A DNA stretch of 64,000 nt from Limnomonas spitsbergensis (Eukaryota > Chlorophyta > Chlorophyceae > Chlamydomonadales): contig JAYJMM010000066.1 of the NCBI GenBank assembly GCA_037349105.1, positions 1-64,000 on the forward strand, written 5' to 3'. The translations under genes were made by a program, and so were the position numbers. The notes under the pieces were generated by a model, which was not told where the DNA came from, did not search any database, and saw only the letters and a list, made by a program, of their open reading frames with translations. The number at the start of each line of letters is the position of its first letter. Position 1 is the first letter of the stretch. Positions 48,061 to 60,255 of the stretch are shown here, one piece after another.

Positions 48061-49096
48061 TGCCGCTGCTGCTGATGTTTTAATACGTAGGTGACCTTAC
48101 TTAAAGCAAATGCGTACGCTCTAAACTATCCAAGGACTCAACAAGGGTTCTTTCCCAGCCCTTGCTTCACCTTCACCGTTGGGCATTTCCGGCTTGAAGG
48201 TAGTTATGAAAGTGAGACTCACCTCGCATCCAGCAGCTTAAATTGCGTCTAATCCTGCACGAATCTGTTCCTCATTCTTGACCACCATGCGACAAGCGCC
48301 TCTGTTCCAGTCCGATCCGAGCCCAACAGGATTGTCGGCAAAGCTTGCAAAGCTCTCCTGACCTGCCTCTCTGCTTATGTTGGGCATACCTAGGGACACC
48401 TGACATCAGATTTCGACAATGCTATAAGCCTATGAGCTGTCCGACCTTCAACTCTTGAGGCATGCATGCCCATGCACAGTCTCAAGCCATGCATTTGCTT
48501 GTATGTTTGTGCCGAGGCCTCAAGCGTTATGTCATCATGTGCACTTGCCTAGTCAGACTAAAATTCTGGAAGTCTGAGGTTCCATATTTGTCTGAGCGAG
48601 CCAGTTTTGATTCGGGAGCACTACCGCTACAATTCAGTGACATCCTTGCCTCTGGCCTAGGGGTCCTGGTGCAGCATACTCTGGTGCTGAGCCAACGACT
48701 GAAGGCCAGTCATGGCTCTCACCCAAGTGGCCCAGTAGTGACCGCCCGGCAGCCCAGAAGAGGTGATCTGTGTTCATCAGCAGCTAGACGAGTTTTTGTG
48801 TCATGGAGCCCACCAACAGGAGCAACAATCCAAGTGAGCCGGCAGCAGAGCACAGAAGACGAGGCACTGCGCTTTGGGGGGGCCGAAGTCGTGGGAGGGC
48901 TCATATAGCTGAGAGCCCGGACTCTTGCATCCACATGGCAGCACATGAGCATGCTTCCTTCATGTTTTTACCATTGAAGAACTCATAGCCTAGGCTTGCA
49001 CACATTTATTCCTTTCCCGCAGGCAGTGCCCCCAGTGTAACCTTCCCCTGCCTTCCGACCATCATCTGCACTCCTCCGCCACTGCTCCCCTCAGGG
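48061..49096. other. Intergenic or uncertain region
   Basis: No gene is supported. A plus-strand frame at 48,462-48,908 is open for 148 codons. Its second half, after a CTGGCCTAG acceptor-like site at 48,660, could be an exon of the uncertain 49-kb gene. There are no repeats. Confidence 0.4.
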
Positions 49097-49772
49097 TGTT
49101 GGTCGTATGGTCACCCTGGTCCCAGCCAAAGTGCTTGTGGCGGGAGGTGGGACAAAGCGGCTGCTGACATGTGCTCGAGAAGCTGAGGTCTCCAAGGCAA
49201 GCAGGAATCCGCTGCTAGTGACATCTGAGGGGCAGGGGACAATGCAGAGGGCAGCAGGGACAAGTGCTGGAGGTGCTCTGCAGGCATCTACTAGGCCTGC
49301 TGCTGAAGATCCTGCTGCAAGGGCTGCTGCGACATCTGTGGATCCGCCAAGATCGGCGCGTTGTGTTGCTCTCAGCAGCAGCCTCGGGGTGCTGCCAGGT
49401 GTGCTCCTTGTGCCGCTGTATGCTACTATGCTGCGGCCAGGGAGCAATCCATGTGCCTGGGAGGAGCGCTTGTATGGAGGTAGATGGGCAGCGCATAGCC
49501 GGCTCAGGGATGGAGAGGATGGACAGGATGGAGCGAAGATGTCCCTTGTGGCCGAGTCTGATAGCAACAGGATTAATACGGCCCACCTGCTACAGATTGT
49601 GGGTTTCAGTGTTTCTTTTTTCGTAACTGAGCTACATGTCAGCTACAGTTTGGCCTCCGGCCGGATGCCCCATTTAGGACCAGCCCTGCTGCTTCGGCCG
49701 CCAGCCGTACTCCGGTCCAGGTTTGATCCCAATCGTGCCTTTGGCGGCTGCGGGGCTGCCTGCCAAAGGTGA
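49097..49772 (+). CDS. Possible coding exon(s), unknown protein
   Basis: The longest non-repetitive open frame outside the recognised genes. It follows a strong acceptor (CCACTGCTCCCCTCAG) and reads GVGRMVTLVPAKVLVAGGGT, then about 100 residues including an Ala/Ser/Pro-rich segment up to a CTGCCAG/GTGTGC donor near 49,401. A second part in the same frame starts after CGGCCAG near 49,441 (SNPCAWEERLYGGRWAAHSR). The minus strand is also open over 49,091-49,567 but is Ser/Pro/Leu-rich, as expected of a shadow frame. I recognise no domain. An internal exon of an unfinished plus-strand gene is my preference; chance is the alternative. Confidence 0.35.
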
Positions 49773-52021
49773 GCTCGTAGCCGAAAAAAGAAACAATGGT
49801 GGGTTTGGAATGCATGAAGGCATTCATGCAGGAGGCATTGAAGGCAGAAGTATGCCTGCATGAAGACTGGGGGAGCTCAAGCCTCAGAGAGCTACTAAAT
49901 GCCCTGCTTGCTGTTAGGCATCCACGATTGTTATTTCCTGATTCATTCGAGGAATGACGCGCCGTCGCGCTCTGAGGCCAGGGTCGATGCCGGCTGGGGG
50001 CAGCAGAATGAATTCATGAGACACTCATTTGGTTTCAGATACTCGGACCATTAGGATGTTCTTTAGGTCTTTGATACTTTGCGTGACCTGTTACTTGTAG
50101 CATAATCATCTGCTGTTGGTTCCAGATTGCTTGTATCTTGATTGTTATGCCTGGAGTTCATATTTTGCAAGGCCCATGGTCTCTGTTCTCCGCCCCCATG
50201 GCTGCCCACCCCTTCTTGGAGCCAATGCTTGAGCAGCATGCAACCTGAAAAGGTCCAAATCTAAGGTTTTATATGCTCTTGAGGGCATATGCTTGAGGCA
50301 AGCAACCTACTTAGTTTAAAGTCAGCATACAAATCACGTATTACTGGTGGGAGTTCCACTTTCGCACAACTCATACCGTACGGATCGTTACCTTGCCAGT
50401 CAGCCAGTTCCAAACTTTTAACTAGTCTATGACATTACACCTCTGGGCCCTGGGGAAATCATCGGGTCAGGCAAGGAAAAATAAAGTTCAGGACATAACA
50501 GGCTGGAAAATGAGGACAGTCAAGGGAATCCCCAGCACCTGAAAGTTATACGCCTCAGAATATCTAGCACGTCTTCCACAAAAGCTAGGGCACCCCCCTC
50601 ATGCCTGCCCCGGGACAACTTTTGAGTAGGTTAACACGAGGTACAGCTGTGAACTACTGGTGATAAAAATACGGTCATCAACATGCATGCCTGTTATTAC
50701 CGTAGTGTCGAATCGGGATTGGGACTCTTTGACTCAGGTTTCATCCCCAGCCTTCAACATGAATGACCGGACACATCATTGAGGTGGAAGGTAGTGCCTG
50801 ATATTGAATACTGACATGTAATCAATTTGTCTTCCTATAGCCCAGAGTGACCCGTTTGCGACAGGTGTTGGTGATGGCAGTTGGTTATGGGAGGTCCCGC
50901 TTTTATAGAAGGTGTGGTTGGCATACTTGAAGGCTAATTTCTGAAGGGGCTAAGGTTTGCAGGTTTCCTGTTAGCGGATGTCTTTTCTCTCAGTTCCCCT
51001 GTCGCTATTTATCCTCTCCTCTTGGCTTGTTTGCAGTAGGACCTGGGCATTCTTAAGACCTCCTTTACTTTTGGCGTTTGATCTTCTCTCCTTATTTTCC
51101 TCGTTGCCTTCCCTTTTACCCTCCTGGCCTAGACGGTTGGGCGCCCACGCAGCCCGACTTTTTTAAGCAGGGCCCAGAGATGTAATGTATTTTATATGTC
51201 CAGTTGTCAATGGCTTGTAAGTAAAGAGAGAGAGGAGAACAAAGAAGGAACAAAATGATAATGCCGGGAATAAGTTGGGAATGGACCAGTTGAGTTAAAT
51301 GTCCTTTAGCTTAACCATTCAGCTACATCATTCTGGTGTACAGGTGTCATGCCTGCACCGCATGAAGGTGTACTCCGATTTCCTGGTTTTAGGCAAAAGT
51401 TTTTACTTATAATGACCACCTGTGAGGTGCCTGGCTCTCTCCAAGCACTTTCTTTATTACTTCAGTCTCACACCGATCGTTAAAATCTCAAGCAACCTGT
51501 GCGAACCTAAAGCAACCGAGCAATCCAAGGTGCCATGTAACATAGGTACATAATTTAAATCTGAACTTGAGCGACGCAAATACTGTATAGGACGCACATA
51601 CAGAATTTCAGATAAGTAGAGAACACCAAATTAACAGGGGAGACACGACATTGATGGAACAGCTGAATCCTCCTTTTTGCATTGGAACTGGTGCACTACT
51701 GGTAGGAAAGCTCTGCACTCATGTGTACTCATCAGTGCTCACTTCACAAAAAATTAAAAATTATTGGCCACAAACCCAAGGAAGTGGCTTTTACTTGAAC
51801 ATAAGATAAATCACACACAATTACTCCGGGCATTATTTGCACAAACAAACAAGAGGTAATGAAATTCAAGATGGAACATAAATAATTGATCAGGAAGGCA
51901 TGAAAGCTCATAAACAAGCCTTACACTTCAAGAGATATTCCACACTCCTCCACATCCTTCCCTATCTGATACAAAGGACTCCTCCTCTCCTCTTCTTCCT
52001 CCCTCCGATCGGACAATTGGG
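49773..52021. other. Intergenic region
   Basis: AT-richer sequence without a credible gene. A 62-codon Leu/Ser-rich frame at 50,978-51,166 has no supporting context. The right end holds the 3' region of the minus-strand DnaJ-type gene, with TGTAA on that strand at 51,921-51,925. Confidence 0.55.
51921..51925 (-). terminator. Candidate TGTAA poly(A) signal of the DnaJ-type gene
   Basis: TGTAA on the minus strand, about 97 bases after the stop codon at 52022. TGTAA is the usual polyadenylation signal in chlorophyte algae. Confidence 0.5.
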
Positions 52022-53615
52022 TTACTTCAATGGGGCCTTCTTCACATTCAACGGCGGATCATCACGAAGGACAATCAGTTCCTCCTTCGAGAGATCTGGC
52101 ATCTCTGTAGTCGTGCACCGGACAACTCCTGCAGTCAAGATGATTGGCACGGGGTAGGGTTGGGACATAGAAACCCAAACGATCAAATGAATTTCATATA
52201 AGCGGATAGGTTGGGGAAAAAAGAGGTGAAACTGGGAGGAGTAGGTTAAGCTGCATCGTAAGTGGGCGCGGGAGTGGAGACGGGTCAGCACAGAGCAGGA
52301 GAGATCGAGGGGGGTAGGAAGAATACTGGAGTGGGGAAAAGAGTGGGGGAAAGGAGGAAAGGGGAGAGGAGGCTGGTCCATTTCAAAGCCCGAATCTCAG
52401 AATGAGTGGTGGAGGCTAAGCAAAGGGTGCCCAGCACATAACCAACCGCAAAGCGCACAGGTGTGACCACATGCGTGATTCCCTCATCATTTATTTATAT
52501 CTTCAACGAACGAAGACTCTAGCACCACTTCCTTTCAACACCGGCTCAATCCCGTTATGTTATGTTGTTATGTTGTTATATCTCCACCCGACAACTTTCC
52601 CGGGATTCCTGATGTTTCCTCCGTCAGGGATTATTTATAGGATGCACCTCCAGACTGGTGAATGCTTAAGCAAGTGCGCTCAAGCATGACGGGTTTTGCT
52701 GGGGGGATAGGATTGAATGAGGTTGCACAAGGCAGCCTGGTCGAATAAAAACGTAAGAAACCAAAATCTTTAGAGAAACTCACAGAGACTGCAAGCGATT
52801 GACCATCAAAGCACCCGGCAGCCATCAGATGGAAGCAGCTCTTGTTGACATGACAGCAAAACTCACCCAGTCCCAGACAAGAGACACAGACTGCTAGGGA
52901 CTTCTTTTGCTTTCCTTGCGTCTTAGCAAATCCTGTTCCGTAACAGGCATGGCATTTCTCTTCGTACACGTACGATAGTGTCTGCGATTATGCAGTGGCC
53001 AGAGGGTAAGCTCTTGGAGATCTGAAGGTCATCCATGACGAAAGCAGACAGGTAGGCAGCCAGGAAGTCAGAGAGTAGCGCTGACAGTTTCAAACTCGCA
53101 TCATGCGAGCCAGATGGCAAGTGATGTTGGGTGAATGTGCACATACTGTAACAATATTGACTCACCTGGCAGCTGCTTGAATTGTACGGATCGCAAGTTT
53201 CATCTTTCAAAGAAATCATCTGCAGTTGTGTGAGAAGGTGATCAGAAACAGGAAACCTTGCTAAGGCAGTGATGTAGGTATGATGCCAGATTTTATCCTG
53301 GTTTGGAATAATGGAGCATGAACATGCATAAGCATCACATTATGCACCACCCCCATTCATGTGCACTTCAGCAGTGCTTACCCGACCCGCCGACGGCAAG
53401 CTCGAGTAGTAGGTGAAAAGAGATATTCTAATCCCTAGCCTGCAAAATGCGATATCGCCAGATGAGGCTACGAGCACAACGAGCGATTTTCCGACATCAA
53501 GTGCTCACCTTTTGCTTGGATCTGCATGCTTAGCTTTTGGCTTATCGGTTTCCGCCGAGGCTATAATTGATTGCCTTCCACGCATAGGTCCAGAGATACG
53601 CAGAGAGTGCATCAT
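52022..53615 (-). CDS. Small DnaJ-type cysteine-rich (zinc finger) protein
   Basis: Three phase-consistent exons are clear: 53166-53219 (MISLKDETCDPYNSSSCQ), 52867-52981 (contains EKCHACYGTGFAKTQGK and AVCVSCLGL), and the last, 52022-52128 (VVRCTTTEMPDLSKEELIVL and on to the TAA stop). The pattern C-x2-C-x-G-x-G then C-x2-C-x-G-x-G is the zinc-binding repeat of DnaJ cysteine-rich domains. Proteins with this domain but no J-domain are common in plastids as assembly chaperones or disulfide enzymes. A further exon candidate at 53509-53615 starts Met-Met-His-Ser-Leu-Arg and is rich in Arg, Ser and Ala like a transit peptide. Its phase does not fit directly with 53219, so the start of the gene is open: either that exon plus a missed one, or ATG 53219. 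Function beyond zinc binding is inferred. Confidence 0.6.
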
Positions 53616-54042
53616 CGAATTGGGTGCTCAGGAACAGGGTGGGTGCGAAAATGGATGAGGAGTAACGCCTATGTCTTTGTCACTGTGAATATTGCGCAAC
53701 CGAATAGAATGCTCAAACGGAGAAACACTCCAAAATTATTGGTCGAACGGTGTGAAAGGAAGATTCTTGAGAGGTGCTCCTAGTTACCGTCGGAATCAGG
53801 GGTCGGAATCGGAATGTGTCATATCGAACCCTCGGGGTATAGGCCGAACACGAGGCTAGATGTGGCAGTAGCGTGGCACCCATGATGTATGAATCGCCCA
53901 TGTCTTTCGACAATAGTGTGGGGTTCAGGGTGTGGGCCCACATGTGGGGAGCCTTCTGCTTCTGTCTTGGATTCGCGTTTCGTCGATCACACTAGGTTGA
54001 TTTATTCGTAACCGGACGAACACAATTTGAGCATACACAACC
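53616..54042. promoter_or_regulatory. Shared intergenic region between divergent genes
   Basis: About 430 bases separate the DnaJ-type gene (minus) from the phosphoserine phosphatase gene (plus), so they may share a bidirectional promoter. I see no clear TATA box. If the minus-strand gene really starts at 53219 the region is about 820 bases. Confidence 0.35.
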
Positions 54043-56496
54043 ATGTCGTGCATGACGATTTCACGGTCGAGGATGCTGGCTGCTGGCTCCAGCAAGCGAG
54101 CTGTCGTAGTGCGTTCTGCTCCTAAGACAGGTTCGTGGTCTGCATGTTCTAATTCCCGTATGCATGTTGTTCTTATCTGCAATCGAACGTTACCAGCAGT
54201 TGCGGCACGTGCTGTCGAGCCGTCAGCTTTTGTTGTGGACACGCTGCGACACTCCAACGTGCGTTGCGACATTATACATTTCGTTCTGAATAACCTGTTG
54301 TATCTTTCTTGTCTGTGAATCTCTCTTTACCCTGCAGGCTGTATGTTTTGATGTAGACAGCACATTGTGAGTGTCACATTCCCAGTACTGCATGTGGAAC
54401 TCAGGGGTTGCACCTAAAAGTTGAATTTCACTTGACTAAGGTGAAACCTTAAGGTCCAAAATACACTTCAGATATTCATGACAGGCGTGCATGCACCCGC
54501 TGTACCAGAATTGGAACTGAAATCCCACATGCCGACACATGCCTACACCTGCATGTGGCCACTTGTATGCGCTTGCACATCCACTCAAGTTTTTGTTTCA
54601 CTTGTGTACACAGCTGTCAGGATGAGTCTATTGATGAATTAGCGGCATATCTGGGGGTGGGAGAGGAGGTGGCTGCCCTGACCGCTAAGTGAGTGATGTT
54701 GAGTTAAATATGGTTCCTTGTTCCAGCTATAAAGCAACACCTGTCTTACAGCTGGTGGCATGTGTAATGAGCTAGGATGAGATATGGAAATAGGGGGTCT
54801 CTAGTTGAGGTTTGGAAATCTAGTGCATGAATGTTGCCTAAACCATAAACAGCTTCATCAGCTACCCGATCGCTCATGCACTATTTTTGACCTGTACTGC
54901 AGGGCCATGGGGGGATCTGTAGACTTCAAGACTGCTCTGAACACACGCTTGTCTGTGATGAACCCTTCCCAGCAAGATATCCAAAGCTTTCTGGACAAGA
55001 ATCCGCACAAAATCACGCATGGTGCGTGCATGTTGTACCACTCTTCCGTGCTTTCTACAGCTGGGAAGGGATGCCAATCCTCTTGGTCAAAACATGGGCA
55101 TGAAGGAGTGAGGATTCCCTCTTCATATAGCCAATTCACACACATTAAATCTTATGACTTTCTCTCCGTATATATTGTTTTCCCCATGCTGGTCCCAAAC
55201 TCCCAATGCAGCATCAATCATTATTTGCATGGATTGCTTACGTACTACACATAACCTTACAGGTCATTCTATCAGACTGCCATGCAGCTTCTACCTGAAC
55301 TTGATATCAGTCCTGCATGACCCCCCAATGCCAAATGCCGACTAGTGCTGGCGGGCCAGGCCTCAAGATGCTGAACCTGGCTTCTGTTGTTGCTGTGCCC
55401 CCAGGCATTCCCGAGTTGGTGCAGCTGTTGCGCTCTCAAGGGAAGGAGGTCTTCCTCGTGTCGGGGGGATTCCGACAGATCATCCACCCGCTGGCTATAT
55501 CCCTGGACATTCCGCTCACCAATGTGTTTGCCAACTCTATCCTGTTCAAGGTGAGCGCTTGGCCCGTGATGATGAAGATGTGGGTCCAGGTCGCACCATG
55601 AGAAGAACCATGGCTCGTGAAGGGGTCAATAATATGCAAGGATAGATTTCAGAATCTTCATTGTCATATTCATCAGCAAGCGATGGATCGAATAGGCATC
55701 ATTCATGCCAGTGCTATTGTATGATCTGGGACACCTGCAATGTCCCACCTTTTAGCAATTGTCATGTAACATCACTCATACAGTGTGCTGACGTATGGCT
55801 AACATGCTGCATTATTTGCGAGGTGTTGGGTCTCTTGGTCATGGACTCAGTGTGTGTCCGTCTCGCAGGAGGATGGATCCTTCAATGGCTTTGATGATCA
55901 AGAATATACCTGCCGCAGTGGTGGGAAGCCAGCAGCCATCAGGCATATCAAGGTTTGTCCTGGGGGGGGGAGATGTGAGCCATGGTGTGTAAACCATTGT
56001 TATACCTGACCAACTTCACCATGGTCCGATTGTGTGCATCAGGCTTTTCCGCTTAAGGCTTCACGCTTGTTCTTTGCCTGCCATTATTTTCAATGCAGGA
56101 GGCCTTCTCTCTCAAGTCCGTCATTATGGTCGGTGATGGCGCCACGGACATGGAGGCTCGCCTGGAGGGCGCTGCGGACCTGTTTATTGGGTGAGCGATG
56201 TGTTCGCTTCAAGCAGATTCTTGAACATGCGTGGATTTGCCCCCCGACTGCCAAACCGATTCATCAGATGCCCCTTGGTATCTATATGTTGCCGTAATTG
56301 CAACAAAGGTTGGCATGTGAATGACAGATGTGGTTGGACAGACGTTCAGACGAGACCATGGCTTTGCTGGCTTCCAACCTTTGTTGCTGTTATGGAACGC
56401 AGGTACGGAGGTGTTGTGGAGAGGAAAAACATAGCGGAGAAGGCTGACTGGTATATTTACGACATCCAGCAACTCCTTGACGTTATGAAGTCTTGA
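54043..56496 (+). CDS. PSP: Phosphoserine phosphatase, probably plastid-targeted
   Basis: Last step of phosphorylated serine synthesis: 3-phosphoserine to serine and phosphate. Nine exons, all in phase: 54043-54130, 54197-54258, 54338-54366, 54614-54688, 54903-55021, 55405-55550, 55869-55952, 56099-56190, 56403-56496; 262 residues. Residues 1 to about 35 are Ser/Arg/Ala-rich with no acidic residue, a likely plastid transit peptide. HAD-family motifs follow: AVCFDVDST at 51-59 (nucleophile Asp55, acid/base Asp57), RLSVMNPS in the cap, VSGGF at 143-147 (motif II Ser), a motif III Lys around 198-207, and GDGATD at 213-218 (motif IV acids). The C-terminus YGGVVERKNIAEKADWYI is typical of the plant enzyme. 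The length is usual for a mature plant PSP plus transit peptide. All catalytic residues are present. A human-type cytosolic enzyme is less likely because of the N-terminus. Confidence 0.93.
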
Positions 56497-58625
56497 TTGC
56501 CTAATTCAGGACTCAGGAACGTTGCATGTTGTGCACTCGCAGTATTAGGTTCATCCCAACTCCCCTTGCCTGAGAATTATGAATGCAGCCTTCATCTTCT
56601 AATGGATATTGCCGATATGTTAGTGATTAAAGCTTGCCTGTCCACTTCCCGCGGGTCTTGTTATTTAAGGTGCTAAAGCATATATTAATTTATACTACCG
56701 GTGATGGTATGAATTTAGGTGTGGCTGTATGGGGTTTAAATACACTTACATACACGTACAAGGTAAACCGTGCGTATGATGTGCTTTATGCACAAGGCCA
56801 CAAGTACAACTAAATTGTGTAGGTGAGGAACTGCCTTGCATTGTCGTGCCATCTCTCTTTATTTATTTCAAAATGCATTTACACGAAAACTCCTTTAGGC
56901 TGAAGAGAAAATTTCTGAAAACACCCTGTGTCCTGGGGGCGGTCAGGATCCTAGTCGCCCTATTTTGATCCAAAGCCAAAAGCTGGCAAGACAAACCATC
57001 AAGAGCGATGAGAGATTGCCCGATCTCTCCAGGTCCTGTCTGGCCGCCTCTGCTACGAGCATATGACCTACTTCCCAGAAAGCATGGCAGGAAGAGCAGA
57101 GCTGATAGGGACAGGATCAGAGAGACAGGCAGCATAATGGGGCTGCCAGTGAGTCTGGTTTGTAGACTTTTTGTAAAACGGTGCTCCAACTGTCAAAGTT
57201 ACCCTGGTCACCACACCAAGGTGCTTTTCTTTCCCAACTACAGGAAGTTCCTGAGCCCTTATGGAGTCGAGTCATGCGCAAGTCGAAAGAAAAGAGAGGA
57301 GAGAAAGCAAAAGGGGACAAGAGAGAAAAGGACCCCTCCCACCCAAAGGAAATGAATCAGATTCCCCTTCCCCTCTAGAATGTGCACCACATGTACGTGA
57401 CCATCATGTGGTACTGTAGCCTCGAGAAATAGCAGCTTCTGTTGAAAGAAAGGCTCGCAAGTGGGAGGGAAGTAGGCATCTTGCGGAGCACTACGTCTAA
57501 TATTAAGAGAGCAGCTTCTCTGGGGTAGGGTGCACCTCTGGGGAAAGTTGCTACCAGTACCGAAGGCTGTCTCATGGGACAGGTTGCCGTATCAGCCATG
57601 GAATTTCAGGTGGACAGCAAGCGAATCAAGGCAAGATTTAGCTGCAATTGAATATATTTTGCTGTTGCATGCCATGTCGCTTAGAAGACGACCAATGCAT
57701 GTGCGGTGTCATACCCACACTCAGGACCCACCGACCCACACCTCACACTTTAGTCAGGATGCATGAAAACCAAAAACCACCAGTATAATTGCCAGACGTA
57801 AAACAAACAAACAGCAGGAGGCATACTTCAATACCCACCATCATCCAGCACCATAGAAAGATTCACTCATACTCACACTCAGGCTCCATCATGGAATGCT
57901 GCGAGTCTGCGACCAGTCAAATTTAATAATGCCATGAAACAAGAGGAAGCAACGGCGGTACGCAATACCATTGCAAACCATTATGCTGCCTCAAATGTTA
58001 TCCAAGTTTGCCCTCGAGGTAGACCTGGTTTACAAAGCATGGGCCCCGGTGCTGGTTGAGAGTCTGGCCATCCTGACCAGGCTACCAATCACACTGACGG
58101 AAATTTGCCCCTGCTTGTTGTGCCTGTCATGGCTGGCCCTTTGGAAAGTGCAGGTAAGGATCCAGGATCAGACTGTTGGCCAGACTCCAGGATCTCTCCC
58201 TTCCTCTTGGCACTGGCTCAAGCAGCCACCAGCATAGGCCCGAGCATAGGCCCACCATTATTATGCAGAAATAAACTATGCACGACAGGAGAGACGGCAT
58301 CCGGAGCACGTACAGTGTACAGTTGATGGCCGAGCCTTCAACATGCCCGCAGCACACCTAGGGCTTAACCTCCTTGCACCAGTCCGGTCAAGCTGCTTGT
58401 CAGTGGTGTGTTCATGGCGTATAAGTCATACATGGTTATATAGGGTGGCACGTCTCGCACCAATAGGGTGCACTGGTGCGGTGGTGCCTCACCCACATGC
58501 CCTCCCTTTGCAAAGGCTTTGCATCTCCCACCTGGTTGTTGCTTGTATGACTGGTGTCCAGCAGCTTCCTCAGCATGGATCATTCTTCTTGGGTTACAAG
58601 AAGGGGGGGGGGGGAGTGTCCGCTG

Positions 58626-58760
58626 CTCATGGCTGCAGCTATCCCCCATGTGATGCCTTGAGGGGGGCGGCGGGAGCTGATGCGGCTCATGGCTGCAGGT
58701 ATCCCCCATGTGATACCATGTGGGGGGCGGCGGGAGCTGATGCGGCTCATAGCTGCTGCA
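58626..58760. repeat. 60-bp tandem repeat, just over two copies
   Basis: CTCATGGCTGCAGSTATCCC then CCATGTGATRCC and a GGGGGGCGGCGGGAGCTGAT stretch occur at 58,626 and 58,686, with a partial third copy from 58,746. A second local duplication, CACCTGGGGGTGGG with flanks, occurs at 58,843 and 58,903. Confidence 0.85.
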
Positions 58761-59790
58761 CTACTGCTTCAAGGGAGGATCTATGATGGGGGGAGGGGCA
58801 ACAAAAACTGCTCCTAGCTGTCAGGAATCCCCAGGATCATGACACCTGGGGGTGGGAGGGAGCCACTGCTACCTCTACCTCCCGGGAATCCCCGGATCTT
58901 GACACCTGGGGGTGGGGAGGGAGATGCTGCTGCCTCTAGCTGCTGTCCTGCCACCTCATGCAGTACTGCGTGTACAAGCTTCAATAAAGGAACGGCTGGG
59001 ACAGGGTCATCTCACAAGTCTTCATTTTGTTCTAGCGAAAGGATGTCATCTCGAGGATGGGTATCAGTTGCCCTCCATGGTCATCGCGGAACATCTGTCA
59101 GCCTGCCTTGAAAATCTCTGCATCAAGCAGGTGGCAGGGGATCAGCTTGATCTAGATAATAAGTTCTCCTTGGTGAGAGAATGGTGAATCACACCAGAGA
59201 ATAGAAAATCACCACCAGCAGATTTAGATGCAGTATTGGCAGCCACCATCAGAAAGAAGTCAATGCAACTCAATGTGGTGCACTCCGACGCCAGCAGCTT
59301 TCCTGTCCATGTTCCAGTTTCAGTTTTAGTTTCATGCACAGCTGCAAATTTCAATCGGGTGGACAGCTGCAACGTCTTGAATTTTGTATTGCTGCTCCTA
59401 GCTGTTGCATCACTCGAATTAGCAACTCACACGTAGCAGGTTGGAATCGGAATCGGAACCGTAACCAAAACAGCGAGCAGCACACCAGTACCTGTGGTGC
59501 GGACATAGGTCGTGACAACTGTAGTCGATGTTGTTACACCATTGGGCCTTGCTGAAAAAGGCTTTGCCACAAGGGCGCCCGCCAATCGCCCTCCATGGGG
59601 AAAATATAGGTCAGGAAAGAAGGAAAAGGGAAATTAAGTGAGGTGACAGACAGAAGGCTAGGAAATATAATGATATGATAATGACAAATGATTCAGAGGA
59701 ATGACAGCTTTAGTGAAAAGGGTAGATCCCTTGTAACAGATCTACCCTTTTCTACCCTAAGGGTATATACGGGTGCAGCAGTGTCGTGAG

Positions 59791-60033
59791 TCACCGCATT
59801 TGTTGGAAGCCATGGATGAAATTAAATGCAATGCAAGCATCCTGATGCTGATATGAGGTCTTAGGCATATAATTCCCAGGATTTGGACCCATGTCCTGAA
59901 CACCAAGAGAGTCTATGGGAAGCTTTTGCTTGTTCTGCACTAGACACCGATACTGGTAGATAGGTACATGTGTGTCTGGATCGTAATTTCCATGCTCCCA
60001 TTTCATAAGGTCGGTAATATAAGCAACAGGCTT
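59791..60033 (-). CDS. Unrecognised open frame, possible terminal exon
   Basis: About 81 codons ending in TGA at 59791, with no repeats and a balanced composition rich in Tyr, His, Gln, Asn and Pro. It contains VAYITDLMKWEHGNYDPDTH and GPNPGNYMPKTSYQHQDAC. There is no ATG near the upstream end (first internal Met at about codon 11, position 60004), so it may be the last exon of a spliced gene or a relic of a mobile element. It is close to and divergent from the CCDC47-like gene. I recognise no domain. Confidence 0.35.
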   Translation of the reverse strand, partial: KPVAYITDLMKWEHGNYDPDTHVPIYQYRCLVQNKQKLPIDSLGVQDMGPNPGNYMPKTSYQHQDACIAFNFIHGFQQMR

Positions 60034-60255
60034 CAAGCACAGTACAAATTGGGAATTGATTGAATCAGGCAGAAGCAGGGTATGAGTGGGTAAGTGATTA
60101 CTGAGGAAATGCTGTCAGGCCCTGCTGACCAGGCTGCTGACAGGCCCTGCTGACAGGAACCCAGTGGGAAAAAAAGTGAACTGGGCCTGCCCAACTTGCT
60201 GTTTGTATGCATGCTCTGTATCATCCCCAGCTCCTATGCCATTTTCTGGTTCACA

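Larger units (their letters stand above)
56497..60255. other. Intergenic or unresolved region between PSP and the CCDC47-like gene
   Basis: No gene is confidently supported. Between 57,560 and 59,190 several plus-strand segments look like exons but could not be linked: near 57,573 (MGQVAVSAMEFQVDSKRIKA), near 58,098-58,151 (NLPLLVVPVMAGPLESA before a GTAAGG donor), and near 59,040-59,130 (HLEDGYQLPSMVIAEHLSAC before CAG/GTGGCA). They might form one unrecognised gene. A 60-bp repeat lies at 58.6-58.75 kb. Minus-strand 59,791-60,033 is described separately. Confidence 0.4.

Noticed and set aside
54858..55145. Minus-strand ORFs across the phosphoserine phosphatase exons
   Set aside because: They overlap phosphoserine phosphatase exons with clear HAD-family motifs on the plus strand.
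56863..57355. Overlapping 108-codon minus and 115-codon plus frames
   Set aside because: No recognisable domain, no supporting splice or poly(A) context, and both strands equally open.
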